Assembly: GCA_021778515.1 (NCBI GenBank)
Contig: JAJYCJ010000007.1
Coordinates: 10,498-58,142, forward strand
Source of the DNA: Acidobacteriota bacterium
Lineage (GTDB): Bacteria; Acidobacteriota; UBA4820; DSQY01
Direction: 5' to 3'
Length of the DNA stretch: 47,645 bases
Below, one piece after another: positions 23,518 to 31,915 of the stretch. Under the pieces are notes generated by a model, which was given only the letters and a program-made list of their open reading frames with translations, was not told the origin of the DNA and searched no databases. The translations under genes and the position numbers were made by a program. Every line of letters begins with the position of its first letter. Position 1 is the first letter of the stretch.

Positions 23518-25713
23518 GTGGTGAGCGTTCCCCAACGGTGGCGCAGAATTCCCCGCGAGGGGTGGATGGCCCTTTCACTGGTCGCGATGACCGCGGCGGC
23601 CTACTTCTACGTGGTCCACTGCGGCTTCGTCAATTATGACGACCCGGCTTATGTGACCGCTAACCCGGTGGTCCAGGCGGGGCTGACCTGGAGGGGGTTC
23701 CTTTACGCCTTCACCCACACGCCGTTATACCTCTATACACCGCTCACGCTCCTCTCCCACATGCTGGATTGCCAGCTCTTCGGGATGAACCCCGGCGGCG
23801 CCCACGCTATGAGCCTGCTCTACCACCTCATCAGCACACTTCTGCTCTTTTGGGCCCTCACCAAGATGACGAAGGAGCCCTGGCCGAGCTGGGCGGTGGC
23901 GGCCCTCTTTGGCCTCCACCCCATGCACGTGGAGGCCGTGGCCTGGATCGCCGAGCGCAAGGAGGTGCTCTCCACGCTCTTCGGCCTGCTGGCGCTTCTG
24001 GCGTACGCCTACTACGTCGAGAGCCGGAGCAGGCGAGCCTACTGGACGATTTTCGTCTGCCTCCTCCTGAGCCTGCTCGCCAAGCCCATGCTCGTGACCC
24101 TGCCCTTTCTTCTCCTGCTGCTGGACCTCTGGCCGCTGGGGCGGTTGGACCCCTTCGAGCCGTGGCCGCCCCGTGAAGAGGGCAAGGTCCCGCCGTGGCC
24201 CTATCGGCTGAAGCCAGGTTGGCTGCGCCAGATCTGGCCCCTCGTTCGCGAAAAGATCCCCCTCTTTCTGCTGGTCTTCGGCTTCAGCGTGGGGACCTAC
24301 CTGACCAATGCGCTCGGCGGATCTTTGCCGAGCACGAGGGCCTTTCCCATCGGCCTGCGCCTGGAGACGGTTCTTTACGCCTACGGGCAATACATCGCCA
24401 AGCTCTTCTTTCCCGTGGGGCTCAGCTTTTTCTACCCCGTCACACTTCTCGGCCTGACGGTGGTAAGCGTCCTCCCGCCGCTCCTCTTGCTGATGGCCGT
24501 CACCCTGCTCGCTCTGCGCCTGGCGCAGAGGGCTCCGTTCCTGCTCGTGGGCTGGCTGTGGTTCCTCGGTACGCTGGTGCCCGTCATCGGCCTCATCCGC
24601 GTGGGCTCCCCGCAGGCCTATGCCGATCGCTACACCTACTTCACCTACACGGGGCTCTTCGTCATTCTCGTCTGGACCGTCTACCGATGGGTGAAAGGGA
24701 GGGGGCTGGGAACCCGCATCGCCCTCTATCTGTTCTGCGGCTTGCTTCTCACCCTGGGGCTCCAGACGGCCTTTCAGGTCACGGTCTGGAGGGACAGCGA
24801 ATCGCTCTTCACCCATTCGCTCGAGGTAGCTCCCAAGGGCAATTACGTGGCCATGGGCGGGCTGGGCATGGTCTATTACGACAAGTACAAGAACATCGAG
24901 GGGGCCAAGACCCTGCTCAAGAAGGCCATTTCCCTGGGCCCCGTCTACCCCAATTGGTACAACCTGGGTGGCATCCTCGTGCGGGAGGGGGAATTCAAGG
25001 AGGGCGAGGCCTGCCTGCGCCAGGCCCTGGCCGCGAGCCAATGGAAGGATCAGAAGGCGAACGCGCTCTCCGCCCTGGCCTACGCCTGCGTGAGGCAGGC
25101 CCAGTACGCGCAAGCCCTGGAGTTCTCCAGGCGCGCCCTGACCCTCGCACCCGGCCAGGAGAGTGCCATCGAGAGCGAGGCCGAGGCTTTGCTGGGGCTC
25201 GGCCGGTGCCGCGAGGCGGAGCAGGTGGCCCGGGCCGGTCTGGCCGAACATTCCAAGAGCAGCGGGATCGCCGTCCGCTTGGCGGTGGCCCTCCTCGGGC
25301 AGGGGCAAGCCCAGGAGGGGGCGCCCTACATGGAGCGGGCACTAAAGATGCGCCGCGGCAACCCCGCGCTCTTCTTCGAGGCGGCTACCGATCTGCTCCT
25401 GATCCCTCACCCCGCCCCTGTCGTCCGCCAGGAGGCGCTCAGCATGGCCCTGCGGGCGGTCCGGGCTGCGCACGGCGGTCAGCCCTGGTACCTGCTCGTC
25501 TATGGCCAGGCGCTGGCGGCCAACGGGCAGAAGCTAGAGGCTCAACAGGTGCTGGAAGACTGCCTCGCCAAGGCCAAGGCGAAGGATATCAAGGGGCTGG
25601 AGCGGATGGCCCGGCGGGCGCTGGACGGCCTGGCCTCCACTGGGGCCGTGGTGCCGGCTGAGGCGGTGATGAGTGGAGAGGCCAGAGGTGAGACGCCAAG
25701 CGCTAGACGCTAG
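23518..25713 (+). CDS. TMTC-like GT-C membrane protein with TPRs, paralogue 4
   Basis: The 731-residue protein, the longest of the four, has VNYDDPAYVTANP, LTLLSHMLDCQLFG, HPMHVEAVAWIAERKEVLS and YADRYTYFTY, then six or so TPR-like units (about 440-700). The usual GGHHLTN is altered to GGAHAMS. Starts at GTG 23518 or 23521 after GGGAGGGG. The last codons and the stop lie in a 7-bp repeat run (AGACGCC, AAGCGCT, AGACGCT, AGACTCC; 25691-25718), so the C-terminus may have been remodelled by repeat expansion. It ends the plus-strand run of transferases before a bidirectional terminator. Confidence 0.85.
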   Translation: MVSVPQRWRRIPREGWMALSLVAMTAAAYFYVVHCGFVNYDDPAYVTANPVVQAGLTWRGFLYAFTHTPLYLYTPLTLLSHMLDCQLFGMNPGGAHAMSLLYHLISTLLLFWALTKMTKEPWPSWAVAALFGLHPMHVEAVAWIAERKEVLSTLFGLLALLAYAYYVESRSRRAYWTIFVCLLLSLLAKPMLVTLPFLLLLLDLWPLGRLDPFEPWPPREEGKVPPWPYRLKPGWLRQIWPLVREKIPLFLLVFGFSVGTYLTNALGGSLPSTRAFPIGLRLETVLYAYGQYIAKLFFPVGLSFFYPVTLLGLTVVSVLPPLLLLMAVTLLALRLAQRAPFLLVGWLWFLGTLVPVIGLIRVGSPQAYADRYTYFTYTGLFVILVWTVYRWVKGRGLGTRIALYLFCGLLLTLGLQTAFQVTVWRDSESLFTHSLEVAPKGNYVAMGGLGMVYYDKYKNIEGAKTLLKKAISLGPVYPNWYNLGGILVREGEFKEGEACLRQALAASQWKDQKANALSALAYACVRQAQYAQALEFSRRALTLAPGQESAIESEAEALLGLGRCREAEQVARAGLAEHSKSSGIAVRLAVALLGQGQAQEGAPYMERALKMRRGNPALFFEAATDLLLIPHPAPVVRQEALSMALRAVRAAHGGQPWYLLVYGQALAANGQKLEAQQVLEDCLAKAKAKDIKGLERMARRALDGLASTGAVVPAEAVMSGEARGETPSARR

Positions 25714-25718
25714 ACTCC
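25691..25718. repeat. 7-bp tandem repeat at the 3' end of a gene
   Basis: AGACGCC, AAGCGCT, AGACGCT, AGACTCC in 7-base register. The run includes the TAG stop of the TMTC-like paralogue 4. Confidence 0.5.
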
Positions 25719-25845
25719 AAGAAGGCTATTGAGCGAATCGCTGTTGGGCGAAGAAGCGAGCGGATCGTTCACCCGGATTTCCCCCACCAAGCCCCCAATC
25801 CACTTTGCAGGCGGCTTCGCGGCGAATCGCTACCCCACAAGAAAA

Positions 25846-25876
25846 GGCCCCGGTCAGGTCACCGGGGCCCTTTCTT
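25846..25876. terminator. Bidirectional intrinsic terminator
   Basis: GGCCCCGGT-CAGGTC-ACCGGGGCC is a perfect 9-bp stem. It is flanked by AAGAAAA on the left and CTTTCTT on the right, so both strands read a hairpin followed by a U-rich run. It ends the plus-strand TMTC-like run and the minus-strand pilin gene. The rest of 25714-25845 shows nothing recognisable. Confidence 0.85.
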
Positions 25877-25902
25877 GTCCCTGTGAAGGAATGACTACGA
25901 AA

Positions 25903-26388
25903 TCACTGGCAGGTGTGCTGCGGGCCGTTGGGTAGGACCGCAAAGGTATCGCCCTGCCAGGCGATATCGCACTCGAAGCACGTGGTGGAGACTACCGTGG
26001 AGTAGTTGGCGGTGCCATATACACCGGGCCAAAGGTCCGGTGAACCGTCCTTCCCAAGGGAGGCTACGTCAAATTGGTTCGAGGTGCCGGAATACTGGTA
26101 CGCCACGTTCCAGGGATCGGGGTTGGGAACCACCTTGATGTAATCGGGGGTCAACAAGGATCCAGCGCCACCACTGAGCGCGCCCGCAGTCTGGGTGGGA
26201 TACTGGTTCGTGTCCGTAGCGTAGGACTGCACGGCCGTGGCGATGGAGCGGACCTCGCTCATGGCCCTCTTCTGCTTGGCGCGCTGGATGGCGGAGAGCA
26301 GGTTGGGGATGGCGATGGCGGCAATGATGCCGATGATCGCCACGACGATGAGGAGCTCGATCAGCGTAAAACCTTTCTGTTTCTTCAT
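25903..26388 (-). CDS. Type IV pilin / GspG-type pseudopilin
   Basis: The 161-residue protein begins MKKQKGFTLIELLIVVAIIG, a textbook class III prepilin leader: cleavage after the Gly, methylated Phe +1, Glu +5 and a long hydrophobic helix. The globular part contains NQYPTQTAG and PNPDPWNVAYQY, like small major pilins and GspG, and a C-terminal Cys set (CFEC...C) that may form a disulfide. The track ORF starts at 26670, but ATG 26388 is fixed by AGGAGGT five bases upstream. A sigma-54 promoter lies just ahead, as for many pilA genes. No prepilin peptidase or pilus ATPase is nearby. A strong terminator follows. Pilin versus pseudopilin cannot be settled here. Confidence 0.9.
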   Translation of the reverse strand: MKKQKGFTLIELLIVVAIIGIIAAIAIPNLLSAIQRAKQKRAMSEVRSIATAVQSYATDTNQYPTQTAGALSGGAGSLLTPDYIKVVPNPDPWNVAYQYSGTSNQFDVASLGKDGSPDLWPGVYGTANYSTVVSTTCFECDIAWQGDTFAVLPNGPQHTCQ

Positions 26389-26414
26389 GCACACCTCCTG
26401 TGAGCCCAGTGTAA

Positions 26415-26430
26415 AGCAATCCCGGTGCCA
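26415..26430 (-). promoter_or_regulatory. Sigma-54 (RpoN) promoter for the pilin gene
   Basis: On the minus strand, TGGCACCGGGATTGCT has the -24 GG and -12 GC at exact consensus spacing. The predicted start is near 26404, 16 bases before the ATG with the ribosome site between. Sigma-54 control through PilR-type activators is established for many type IV pilin genes. Confidence 0.7.
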
Positions 26431-26765
26431 GAGGCAAAGGGCGGAGAATCCAAAGGGCCGCCGCGCCGGGTGACACGGGGTGTCACTCCCCGGAGACAAG
26501 GAGTGGCGGGGGAGGGGGAAGAAGAACCACCCCGAAGCCCTTGTTGCCCGTGGGGCGGGCGCCCCCGCCCGCCTGTTCGCGGCTGGGGGCAGCCGCGCCA
26601 CAAAAGAAAAAGAGGATGGTGGGTTGGCGCCTGTGGAGCGGCGCGCCCTCGCCCGCCATCCGCCCCTCACCTCACCTCGTAGGAGCGCTCTCCAGAGCGC
26701 GACGGGTGGGAAGGGAACGGCGGATCGGCCTCTGGAGGGGCCTCCTGCGGCGAGATTTCACCCGT
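26431..26765. repeat. Gap with GC hairpins, no gene
   Basis: A GGCGGGCG-CCCC-CGCCCGCC hairpin (26554-26573) and a GTAG-preceded GCGCTCT-CC-AGAGCGC hairpin (26679-26700) are seen. The ORFs on the track here are low-complexity shadows. The upstream activator site expected for the sigma-54 promoter would lie in this gap, but I see no obvious one. Confidence 0.6.
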
Positions 26766-28961
26766 TCACCCGGCGCCTGCCCCTCGGGCGAGGGAGGCAC
26801 CTCCCGAAGATTCTCGGAGCCGCCTGTTGAACCACGCGGTGAGGAGGAGGCCGAGCAAGGCCAGCAGGCCACCGTTGAGCAGCCCCTTCAGCCAGCCTGG
26901 ATCGAAGCGGATGGCGAGGTTGCGGGCCGGTTTGGACAGCTCCACCTGGATTCGGCCCCACTGGTCGGGATGGCAGGGGACGGCTTGGCCGTCGGCCGTG
27001 GCGTGCATCTGGCGGTACCAGAGAAAGTTGACCGTCACCGGGCCGGGCCCCATGCCGTTGAGGGCCACGTTGATGCCACGGCTAGGGAAGCGGATTGGCA
27101 GGGAGTGGCCGGGATCGCCCGTGGGGAAGGCCAGCGGGTCTGCGCCTTTGAGCGTCCAGACGTCGTCGGGGGAGGCGACGGTATGCGAGGCCACGTCAAG
27201 CCTGGGCAGGTACAAGAGGACCGGCCGCAGGGCCGAGATGCCCTCCATCCCCCGCTCGACTGGGTTGGGCGAGAAGAGGGGGTGAACGGCCGCCTCGTTG
27301 AGCACGAGGTAGCGCACGCCGTAGGCCTTGAGGGCGGCGGGGGTGTCCTGCCGGAGCCTGTCGTAAGCAAGGCGGAAGGGAGGCAGGGATTGGACCAGCG
27401 GGTCGTAGCCGAAGAAGGAGTAGAGGCCGTAGACGACAGGAAGGCCGTGCATCATCGAGAGGCCGTAGCCGGGCAGGAGGGAGCGCATGGGGGCGATGGG
27501 GATGAGGCGCCCCTGGGGCGGCGAACCGGCGTCCAGGGCCTTGGCGAGAGGCGGGGGCAACGCCGGATAGGGCTTAAAGCCATAGGAGTAAAAGGCCGGC
27601 CGGGCGATGGAGGCGTGATAGAGCAGGAGCGAACAGCCGAGCAGTCCCACCGCCAGGGGCGCCCACCGGCGCGGGGTCAGCGGCCTGAGGAGGCGGTCCA
27701 GAACCGCCCCTCCCGCCAGGGCCACGAAGAGGACCATGAAGGGCAGGGCCCGGAAGGGGTTGTTGTTCACGAGAGAGAGGAAGGGCAGGTGGCTCAGGAT
27801 CTGCCAGAGCCCTCCCTGTTCGCCCAAGGCCAGCAGGAAGGCTACCACGGCTAGAAAGAACCAGAGCCGCCGCTGACCCCAGTCCCGCCTCCAGCGCGAG
27901 GTGAGCCACGCCACCAGACCCAGCACGAAGGTGACGGCCAGAATGGTCCCGAAGTAGTAGAACTCGCTCATGTAGCGAAGATCGGTGCTGCCCCAGAAGT
28001 TGGGATGGGGGCAGTGGACCAGCGGGGCCGGGAGGAAGAGTGCCGCGAGGCCCGGTAGGATGCCGCGGCCGTAAGAGGGCGGGCGCACCATGTTGCGGGC
28101 GAAGCTCATCTGGCACCAGAGCAGGGGCGCCGCCAGGGCCGCTGCCCAGGTCAGGGCCGGCAGGCTCCAAAGGGCCCGGCGCCAGGTGATCTCCTCCCAG
28201 AGCACGAGCCAGAGCACCCCCAGGCCGAAGAAGAGCGCTGCGTAAGCCCACTCCTGAGGAAATCCCACCTGGTAGTAGACGCCGAGGACGAGCCCCGTCA
28301 CGAGGGCCCAGCGCCAGCCGATGGGCTTCTCCTTCAGCCAGAGCAGGCAGAGGGCGATGGCCGGTCCCGCCACCACCGTGGGAAGGATCATGTGCCAGCA
28401 CCGGCCCATGATGAGCACACCGCCCGAGAGGACGAGAGCCAGCGACGCGAGCGTGGCGGCCATGGGAGAGAGGCGCAGGCGGCGCGCCAGCCACCACATC
28501 AGGAGGAAGCCCGCCAGCAGGTGCAGGGCCGCGAAGACCTCCAGCAGGGCGTACTCGTCGTGCAGGCCGTATCGGGCGATGGCGTAGGCGAGCCAAGTGG
28601 GGGGGTAGGTCAGAGAGCCCCCGCCGGAGGAGGCCACGGGGCCGCCCAAAAGGCAGTTTGGACTGTAGTCGGGGAACTCGCCCCGCCACAGCGCCCGGCA
28701 ACCATAGAGCATGCCCGGCAGCTCCGTCACCAGCGCGTCGTCCTGCGTAAAGTAATAGGGCTGGTTGACCTCCAGGATGGTGAAGGCCAGGCCAAGTACC
28801 ACGAGGCCCAGCGCGAGCCAGCCCCAGGGACGCTTCGATGCCTGATCTTCTTCCGGCGGGGGTTCCAGCAGGCCGCCGAACCACCGGTCCACGCCCGGCC
28901 AGCGCCGCCTCGCAACCCACGCCGCCAGGCACAGGAGCATAAAGGAAACGAGCCACATCAT
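26766..28961 (-). CDS. YfhO-like multi-spanning membrane protein
   Basis: About 731 residues with a dozen or so hydrophobic helices. After the second helix comes the loop YYFTQDDALVTELPG with an acidic pair, then CLLGGPVASSGGG and YPPTWLAY, a pattern of the YfhO family and other GT-C-fold proteins linked to lipid-carrier glycosylation. A large extracytoplasmic segment (about 500-690) precedes a last helix (LLNGGLLALLGLLLTAWF). ATG 28961 is the first ATG; TTG 28967 is an in-frame alternative. The ATG overlaps the stop of a six-codon leader ORF that has its own GGAGGG site. Transcribed toward the pilin but separated from it by 377 bases. Function inferred only as polyprenyl-linked glycan modification. 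Confidence 0.8.
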   Translation of the reverse strand: MMWLVSFMLLCLAAWVARRRWPGVDRWFGGLLEPPPEEDQASKRPWGWLALGLVVLGLAFTILEVNQPYYFTQDDALVTELPGMLYGCRALWRGEFPDYSPNCLLGGPVASSGGGSLTYPPTWLAYAIARYGLHDEYALLEVFAALHLLAGFLLMWWLARRLRLSPMAATLASLALVLSGGVLIMGRCWHMILPTVVAGPAIALCLLWLKEKPIGWRWALVTGLVLGVYYQVGFPQEWAYAALFFGLGVLWLVLWEEITWRRALWSLPALTWAAALAAPLLWCQMSFARNMVRPPSYGRGILPGLAALFLPAPLVHCPHPNFWGSTDLRYMSEFYYFGTILAVTFVLGLVAWLTSRWRRDWGQRRLWFFLAVVAFLLALGEQGGLWQILSHLPFLSLVNNNPFRALPFMVLFVALAGGAVLDRLLRPLTPRRWAPLAVGLLGCSLLLYHASIARPAFYSYGFKPYPALPPPLAKALDAGSPPQGRLIPIAPMRSLLPGYGLSMMHGLPVVYGLYSFFGYDPLVQSLPPFRLAYDRLRQDTPAALKAYGVRYLVLNEAAVHPLFSPNPVERGMEGISALRPVLLYLPRLDVASHTVASPDDVWTLKGADPLAFPTGDPGHSLPIRFPSRGINVALNGMGPGPVTVNFLWYRQMHATADGQAVPCHPDQWGRIQVELSKPARNLAIRFDPGWLKGLLNGGLLALLGLLLTAWFNRRLRESSGGASLARGAGAG

Positions 28962-28978
28962 GAGCAACGCCCAGCCAT
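28958..28978 (-). other. Six-codon leader ORF coupled to the YfhO-like gene
   Basis: On the minus strand, GGAGGG (28988-28993) is followed by ATG GCT GGG CGT TGC TCA TGA (MAGRCS), whose TGA overlaps ATG 28961 as ATGA. It places the only good ribosome site in front of the mini-ORF, not the gene, so the gene may be translated by coupling. Confidence 0.35.
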
Positions 28979-29124
28979 GCCGCCGAACCCTCCGTAGGCA
29001 AGGGGATCAGAGCCCGCCCGGCCATCATACCCCAGGAGCGGACGAGGCCGAAGGCGGTGAAGGGTGGAGAGGTCGGCCGCAAGGATGCGACCGCTACGAA
29101 AGAGCACCGGCCATCGAACCCGGC

Positions 29125-29205
29125 GTAGGGGAGGCCCTCCGTGGCCTCCCGCCACCGATGCGGCACCCGGCGAGGATCCGGGCGGCCAGGGACGGCCGCC
29201 CGTAC
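29125..29205 (+). repeat. REP-like inverted hairpin pair, 81 bp
   Basis: GTAG + GGGAGGCC-loop-GGCCTCCC, a GATGCGGCACCC linker, then GGGCGGCC-loop-GGCCGCCC + GTAC. It belongs to the long subtype seen at 2303 and 9386, 23 kb from the RAYT gene. Confidence 0.75.
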
Positions 29206-29359
29206 GGACACGAAACAACGGCACCGGGCCCGATCCCGGGTAGCCAGGGACGGCCGCCCGTACGGGCGGCCGTGGGGCGGGCGCCCCCGCCCGCCGCTTC
29301 GAAGGCCATCGTTCACCGGCCGATCAGCGATCGGCCGCTGCATGGGCCACCCCTAGCCC

Positions 29360-29480
29360 GTCATTGCGAGGGCTCTCTCCAGCGGGCTTCAAGCGAAGCA
29401 ATCCCTAGCTTGTAAGACTGGATGCTCAGCCCTCAGTCTCGGAGGAGGGACTGCCACGGCCCTTCGGGCCTCGCAGTGAC
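29360..29480 (-). mobile_element. MITE-like element, copy 5 (inverted)
   Basis: GTCATTGCGAGG...CCTCGCAGTGAC, 121 bp, the same orientation as copy 4 and with a more diverged interior (GCTCTCTCCAGCGGGC near the left end). Confidence 0.7.
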
Positions 29481-29851
29481 GGCCAATCAACGGCCGGACA
29501 CAGATGGTGGTTCCAGCCCCGTGGTCCGGCCGGCGGGAGTCGGCCGCTACGGGAGATCGCGGGACGGCCTTTGTATCGGCCCCATCCTTGCGGCCGATAG
29601 TCCTGACCAAGTCGCCGTCGGGCGACGGCTCCCACGGTGTGCCCACGGGGTTTCGCAGCCGGGGGCGGCCGCGCCACGGCATCTCCCCGTGGGGCGGGCG
29701 CCCCCCTTGCGAAGCACCACCCCCCATGGTGGAGGCGCCTCCAGGCGGCGACCCTGATCCATCGGGACCAGGAGGTCCCTCCTACGGCACCGCGCGTCCA
29801 CCGTCGGGCATCGGTGGTCGGTCTTATGCCGTTGGCCGCGGTGGGCTTTTT

Positions 29852-29879
29852 CTCCTCATTCCTCACTCCTCACTGCCTT
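29852..29879. repeat. Degenerate 7-bp tandem repeat
   Basis: CTCCTCA, TTCCTCA, CTCCTCA, CTGCCTT in 7-base register, almost the same tract as 19303-19330. Confidence 0.6.
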
Positions 29880-29992
29880 TCGCACGAGCGACCTTCAGGT
29901 CGCGATGGCTCTCCTTTTACTTTTCACCCTTTACTTGACTCCCCCCGGGCCGGGTGCAAAACTGACGCCGCGGAAGGGAGGCTCATGGCGCC

Positions 29993-30784
29993 ATGAAGAC
30001 CGTCATCCTCGCGGGTGGATTGGGGACGCGGCTCCAGGAGGAGACCACCCTGAAGCCCAAGCCGATGGTGGAGATCGGCGGCCGCCCCATGCTGTGGCAC
30101 ATCATGAGCCTCTATGCCTGCCAGGGCTTCAAGGAGTTCGTCGTGGCGCTGGGCTACAAGGGCGAACTCATCAAGAACTACTTCCTCAATTACTACTACC
30201 TGCGCGGCAGCCTGAGCATCGACCTGGGCAAGGGTCAGGTGGAGGTCAAGGACGGCGAGCGAGAGGATTGGCTCGTACACCTAGTGGACACGGGCCCCTC
30301 CACCGAGACGGGGGGCCGCCTCAAGCGCGTGGCCTCGTGGGTTCAGGACGGCACCTTCCTGATGACCTACGGAGACGGCGTGGCCGACGTGGACCTCGGC
30401 GCCCTCCTCGCTTTTCACCGGAGCCACGGCAAGCTGGCTACCCTCACCGCGGTCCGTCCGCCGGCGCGCTTCGGCGCCCTCAGCATGGATGGCCACTTCA
30501 TCTCCCGCTTTGCCGAAAAGCCCCAGGCGGGGGAGGGGTGGATCAGCGGCGGCTTCTTCGTGCTCGAACCGAGGGTGCTCGACTACATCGAGGGCGACGC
30601 CATGATCTGGGAGCGCCAGCCCATGGAGCGCCTCGCCGCCGAGGGCCAGCTCGTGGCTTACCGCCACGACGGTTTCTGGCAGTGCATGGACACTCTCAGG
30701 GACGTGAAGTACCTGGAATCGTTGTGGGAGAGTGGTAAGGCACCCTGGCTAGGCACCAGCGGCCGACCACTTCAGGACGGGTGA
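29993..30784 (+). CDS. rfbF: Glucose-1-phosphate cytidylyltransferase
   Basis: The 263-residue enzyme makes CDP-glucose from glucose-1-phosphate and CTP, the entry step to CDP-3,6-dideoxyhexoses. The N-terminus has the nucleotidyltransferase signature MKTVILAGGLGTRLQEET with KPKPMVEIGGRPMLWHIM, and the family-specific LMTYGDGVADVDL (metal-binding Asp) and EGWISGGFFVLEP follow. Length matches RfbF/AscA/DdhA. A tiny ORF (ATG GCG CCA TGA at 29985) shares its stop with the start codon as ATGA, with GGAAGGGAGG just upstream. It opens the plus-strand sugar cassette; the next gene starts two bases after its stop. Cytoplasmic. Confidence 0.95.
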   Translation: MKTVILAGGLGTRLQEETTLKPKPMVEIGGRPMLWHIMSLYACQGFKEFVVALGYKGELIKNYFLNYYYLRGSLSIDLGKGQVEVKDGEREDWLVHLVDTGPSTETGGRLKRVASWVQDGTFLMTYGDGVADVDLGALLAFHRSHGKLATLTAVRPPARFGALSMDGHFISRFAEKPQAGEGWISGGFFVLEPRVLDYIEGDAMIWERQPMERLAAEGQLVAYRHDGFWQCMDTLRDVKYLESLWESGKAPWLGTSGRPLQDG

Positions 30785-30785
30785 C

Positions 30786-31904
30786 ATGAACCCTAGGAGC
30801 AAATCTGCGGCAACTGCCGTATTCCAGGCCAGCCCGCCCCTCTTCGAGGAGGATCTTTCCTCGGTCCTGGAGCGGACCCGGGACTTGTGGGAGGGCCTGC
30901 GCAACCAGCGGATTTTCGTGACGGGCGGCACGGGCTTTTTCGGCCGGTGGCTTCTGGAGTCGTTTCTGTACGCCAACCGCGAGCTCGGGCTTGCCTCTTG
31001 CATCACCCTCCTGACCCGCGACCCGGCCTCCTTCGTGGCGCGGGTGCCGCACGCCGCGGGTGACCCGGCCGTATCCTTGGTGCAGGGGGACGTGAAGAAC
31101 TTCGCCTTTCCGACTGGCGAGTATAGCCACATCATTCACGGGGCTGCGGAATCGTCCACCATAGGGAGCGACCGGGACCCCGAATCCATGTTTTCGACCA
31201 TTGTGGACGGAACGAGGCAGGTCCTGGACTTTGCGGCGGCCGCGGGCACCCGGCGCCTGCTCTTTGTCAGTACGGGGGCTGTCTACGGCCCCCAACCTCC
31301 CAACCTCGAGAGGCTCTCCGAGGAGTACTCCGGGGCGCCCCCTCCCACCGATGCGCGCTCTGCCTACGGCGAGGCCAAACGGGCCGGCGAGCTCCTCTGT
31401 GTGCTGCGGGCAGACGCGGGCGGGACGGAGAGCATGATCGCGCGGTGTTTCGCCTTCGTCGGACCGCACCTCCCCCTGGACGGGCACTTCGCGGTGGGCA
31501 ACTTCATCCGCGACGCCTTGGAAAAGCGGCCGGTCGAGGTGGCCGGCGACGGCACACCCTTCCGCTCCTACCTCTACGCCGCCGACTTGGCCGTATGGCT
31601 CTGGACTATCCTGTTCAAGGGCAGGGCAGGTCGCCCGTACAACGTTGGCTCGGAGGAGGCGATCAGCATTGCGGATCTGGCCGGCGCTGTAGCTAGCCTG
31701 GAGGCCCCTGCTCTCGAGGTCCGGGTAGTGCAACGGGCCAACCGCGGCGCGATCGCGCCCCGGTACGTCCCGTGCGTTCGCCGGGCCAGGGAGGAGCTGG
31801 GTCTTGGACAGACGGTCTCCCAAGAGTCGGCGTTGAGACGGACGATGGCTTGGTGGCGGGCCTGTGGCCAGGGCCGCATAGCGCATGGCCAAAACGGTGA
31901 CTGA
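30786..31904 (+). CDS. NAD-dependent epimerase/dehydratase (extended SDR)
   Basis: The 372-residue protein has an NAD-binding TGGTGFFGRW (about 45), the catalytic Ser/Thr region LFVSTGAVYGP (about 160) and Tyr-Lys in SAYGEAKRAGE (about 195), then LYAADLAVWLW and YNVGSEEAISIADL, typical of nucleotide-sugar SDRs. It lies just after rfbF, where RfbG (CDP-glucose 4,6-dehydratase) usually sits, but it lacks the RfbG-type sequence TGHTGFKGSW and so is more likely an epimerase or reductase on a CDP- or NDP-sugar. A GAGGAGG site at its end serves the next gene. Substrate undetermined. Confidence 0.85.
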   Translation: MNPRSKSAATAVFQASPPLFEEDLSSVLERTRDLWEGLRNQRIFVTGGTGFFGRWLLESFLYANRELGLASCITLLTRDPASFVARVPHAAGDPAVSLVQGDVKNFAFPTGEYSHIIHGAAESSTIGSDRDPESMFSTIVDGTRQVLDFAAAAGTRRLLFVSTGAVYGPQPPNLERLSEEYSGAPPPTDARSAYGEAKRAGELLCVLRADAGGTESMIARCFAFVGPHLPLDGHFAVGNFIRDALEKRPVEVAGDGTPFRSYLYAADLAVWLWTILFKGRAGRPYNVGSEEAISIADLAGAVASLEAPALEVRVVQRANRGAIAPRYVPCVRRAREELGLGQTVSQESALRRTMAWWRACGQGRIAHGQNGD

Positions 31905-31915
31905 GGAGGCAGCCC

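Larger units (their letters stand above)
28994..29970. repeat. 1-kb intergenic repeat region, no gene
   Basis: This is the largest gap. It holds a CGGCCGC-type hairpin ending in CTAC (about 29073-29096), a GTAG hairpin pair (29125-29205), a further right-type hairpin (29238-29263), GGCGGGCG-CCCC-CGCCCGCC (29276-29295), an inverted TIR element (29360-29480), CGGCCGG...CGGCCGCTAC near 29527-29550, and a heptamer tract at 29852-29879. A poor promoter (TTGACT 29935-29940, 17 bases, AAAACT) may serve rfbF. Confidence 0.75.

Noticed and set aside
27574-29343. 589-residue minus-strand ORF overlapping the YfhO-like gene
   Set aside because: It is an alternative frame of the membrane protein plus repeat DNA; Arg/Pro/Gly-rich with no domain.
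29422-29938. Overlapping plus-strand ORFs in the 1-kb gap before rfbF
   Set aside because: They are repeat-derived, with no ribosome sites or domain signals.
30786-31904. Naming the SDR after rfbF as RfbG
   Set aside because: It lacks RfbG-type motifs around the NAD site and active site; position alone is not enough.
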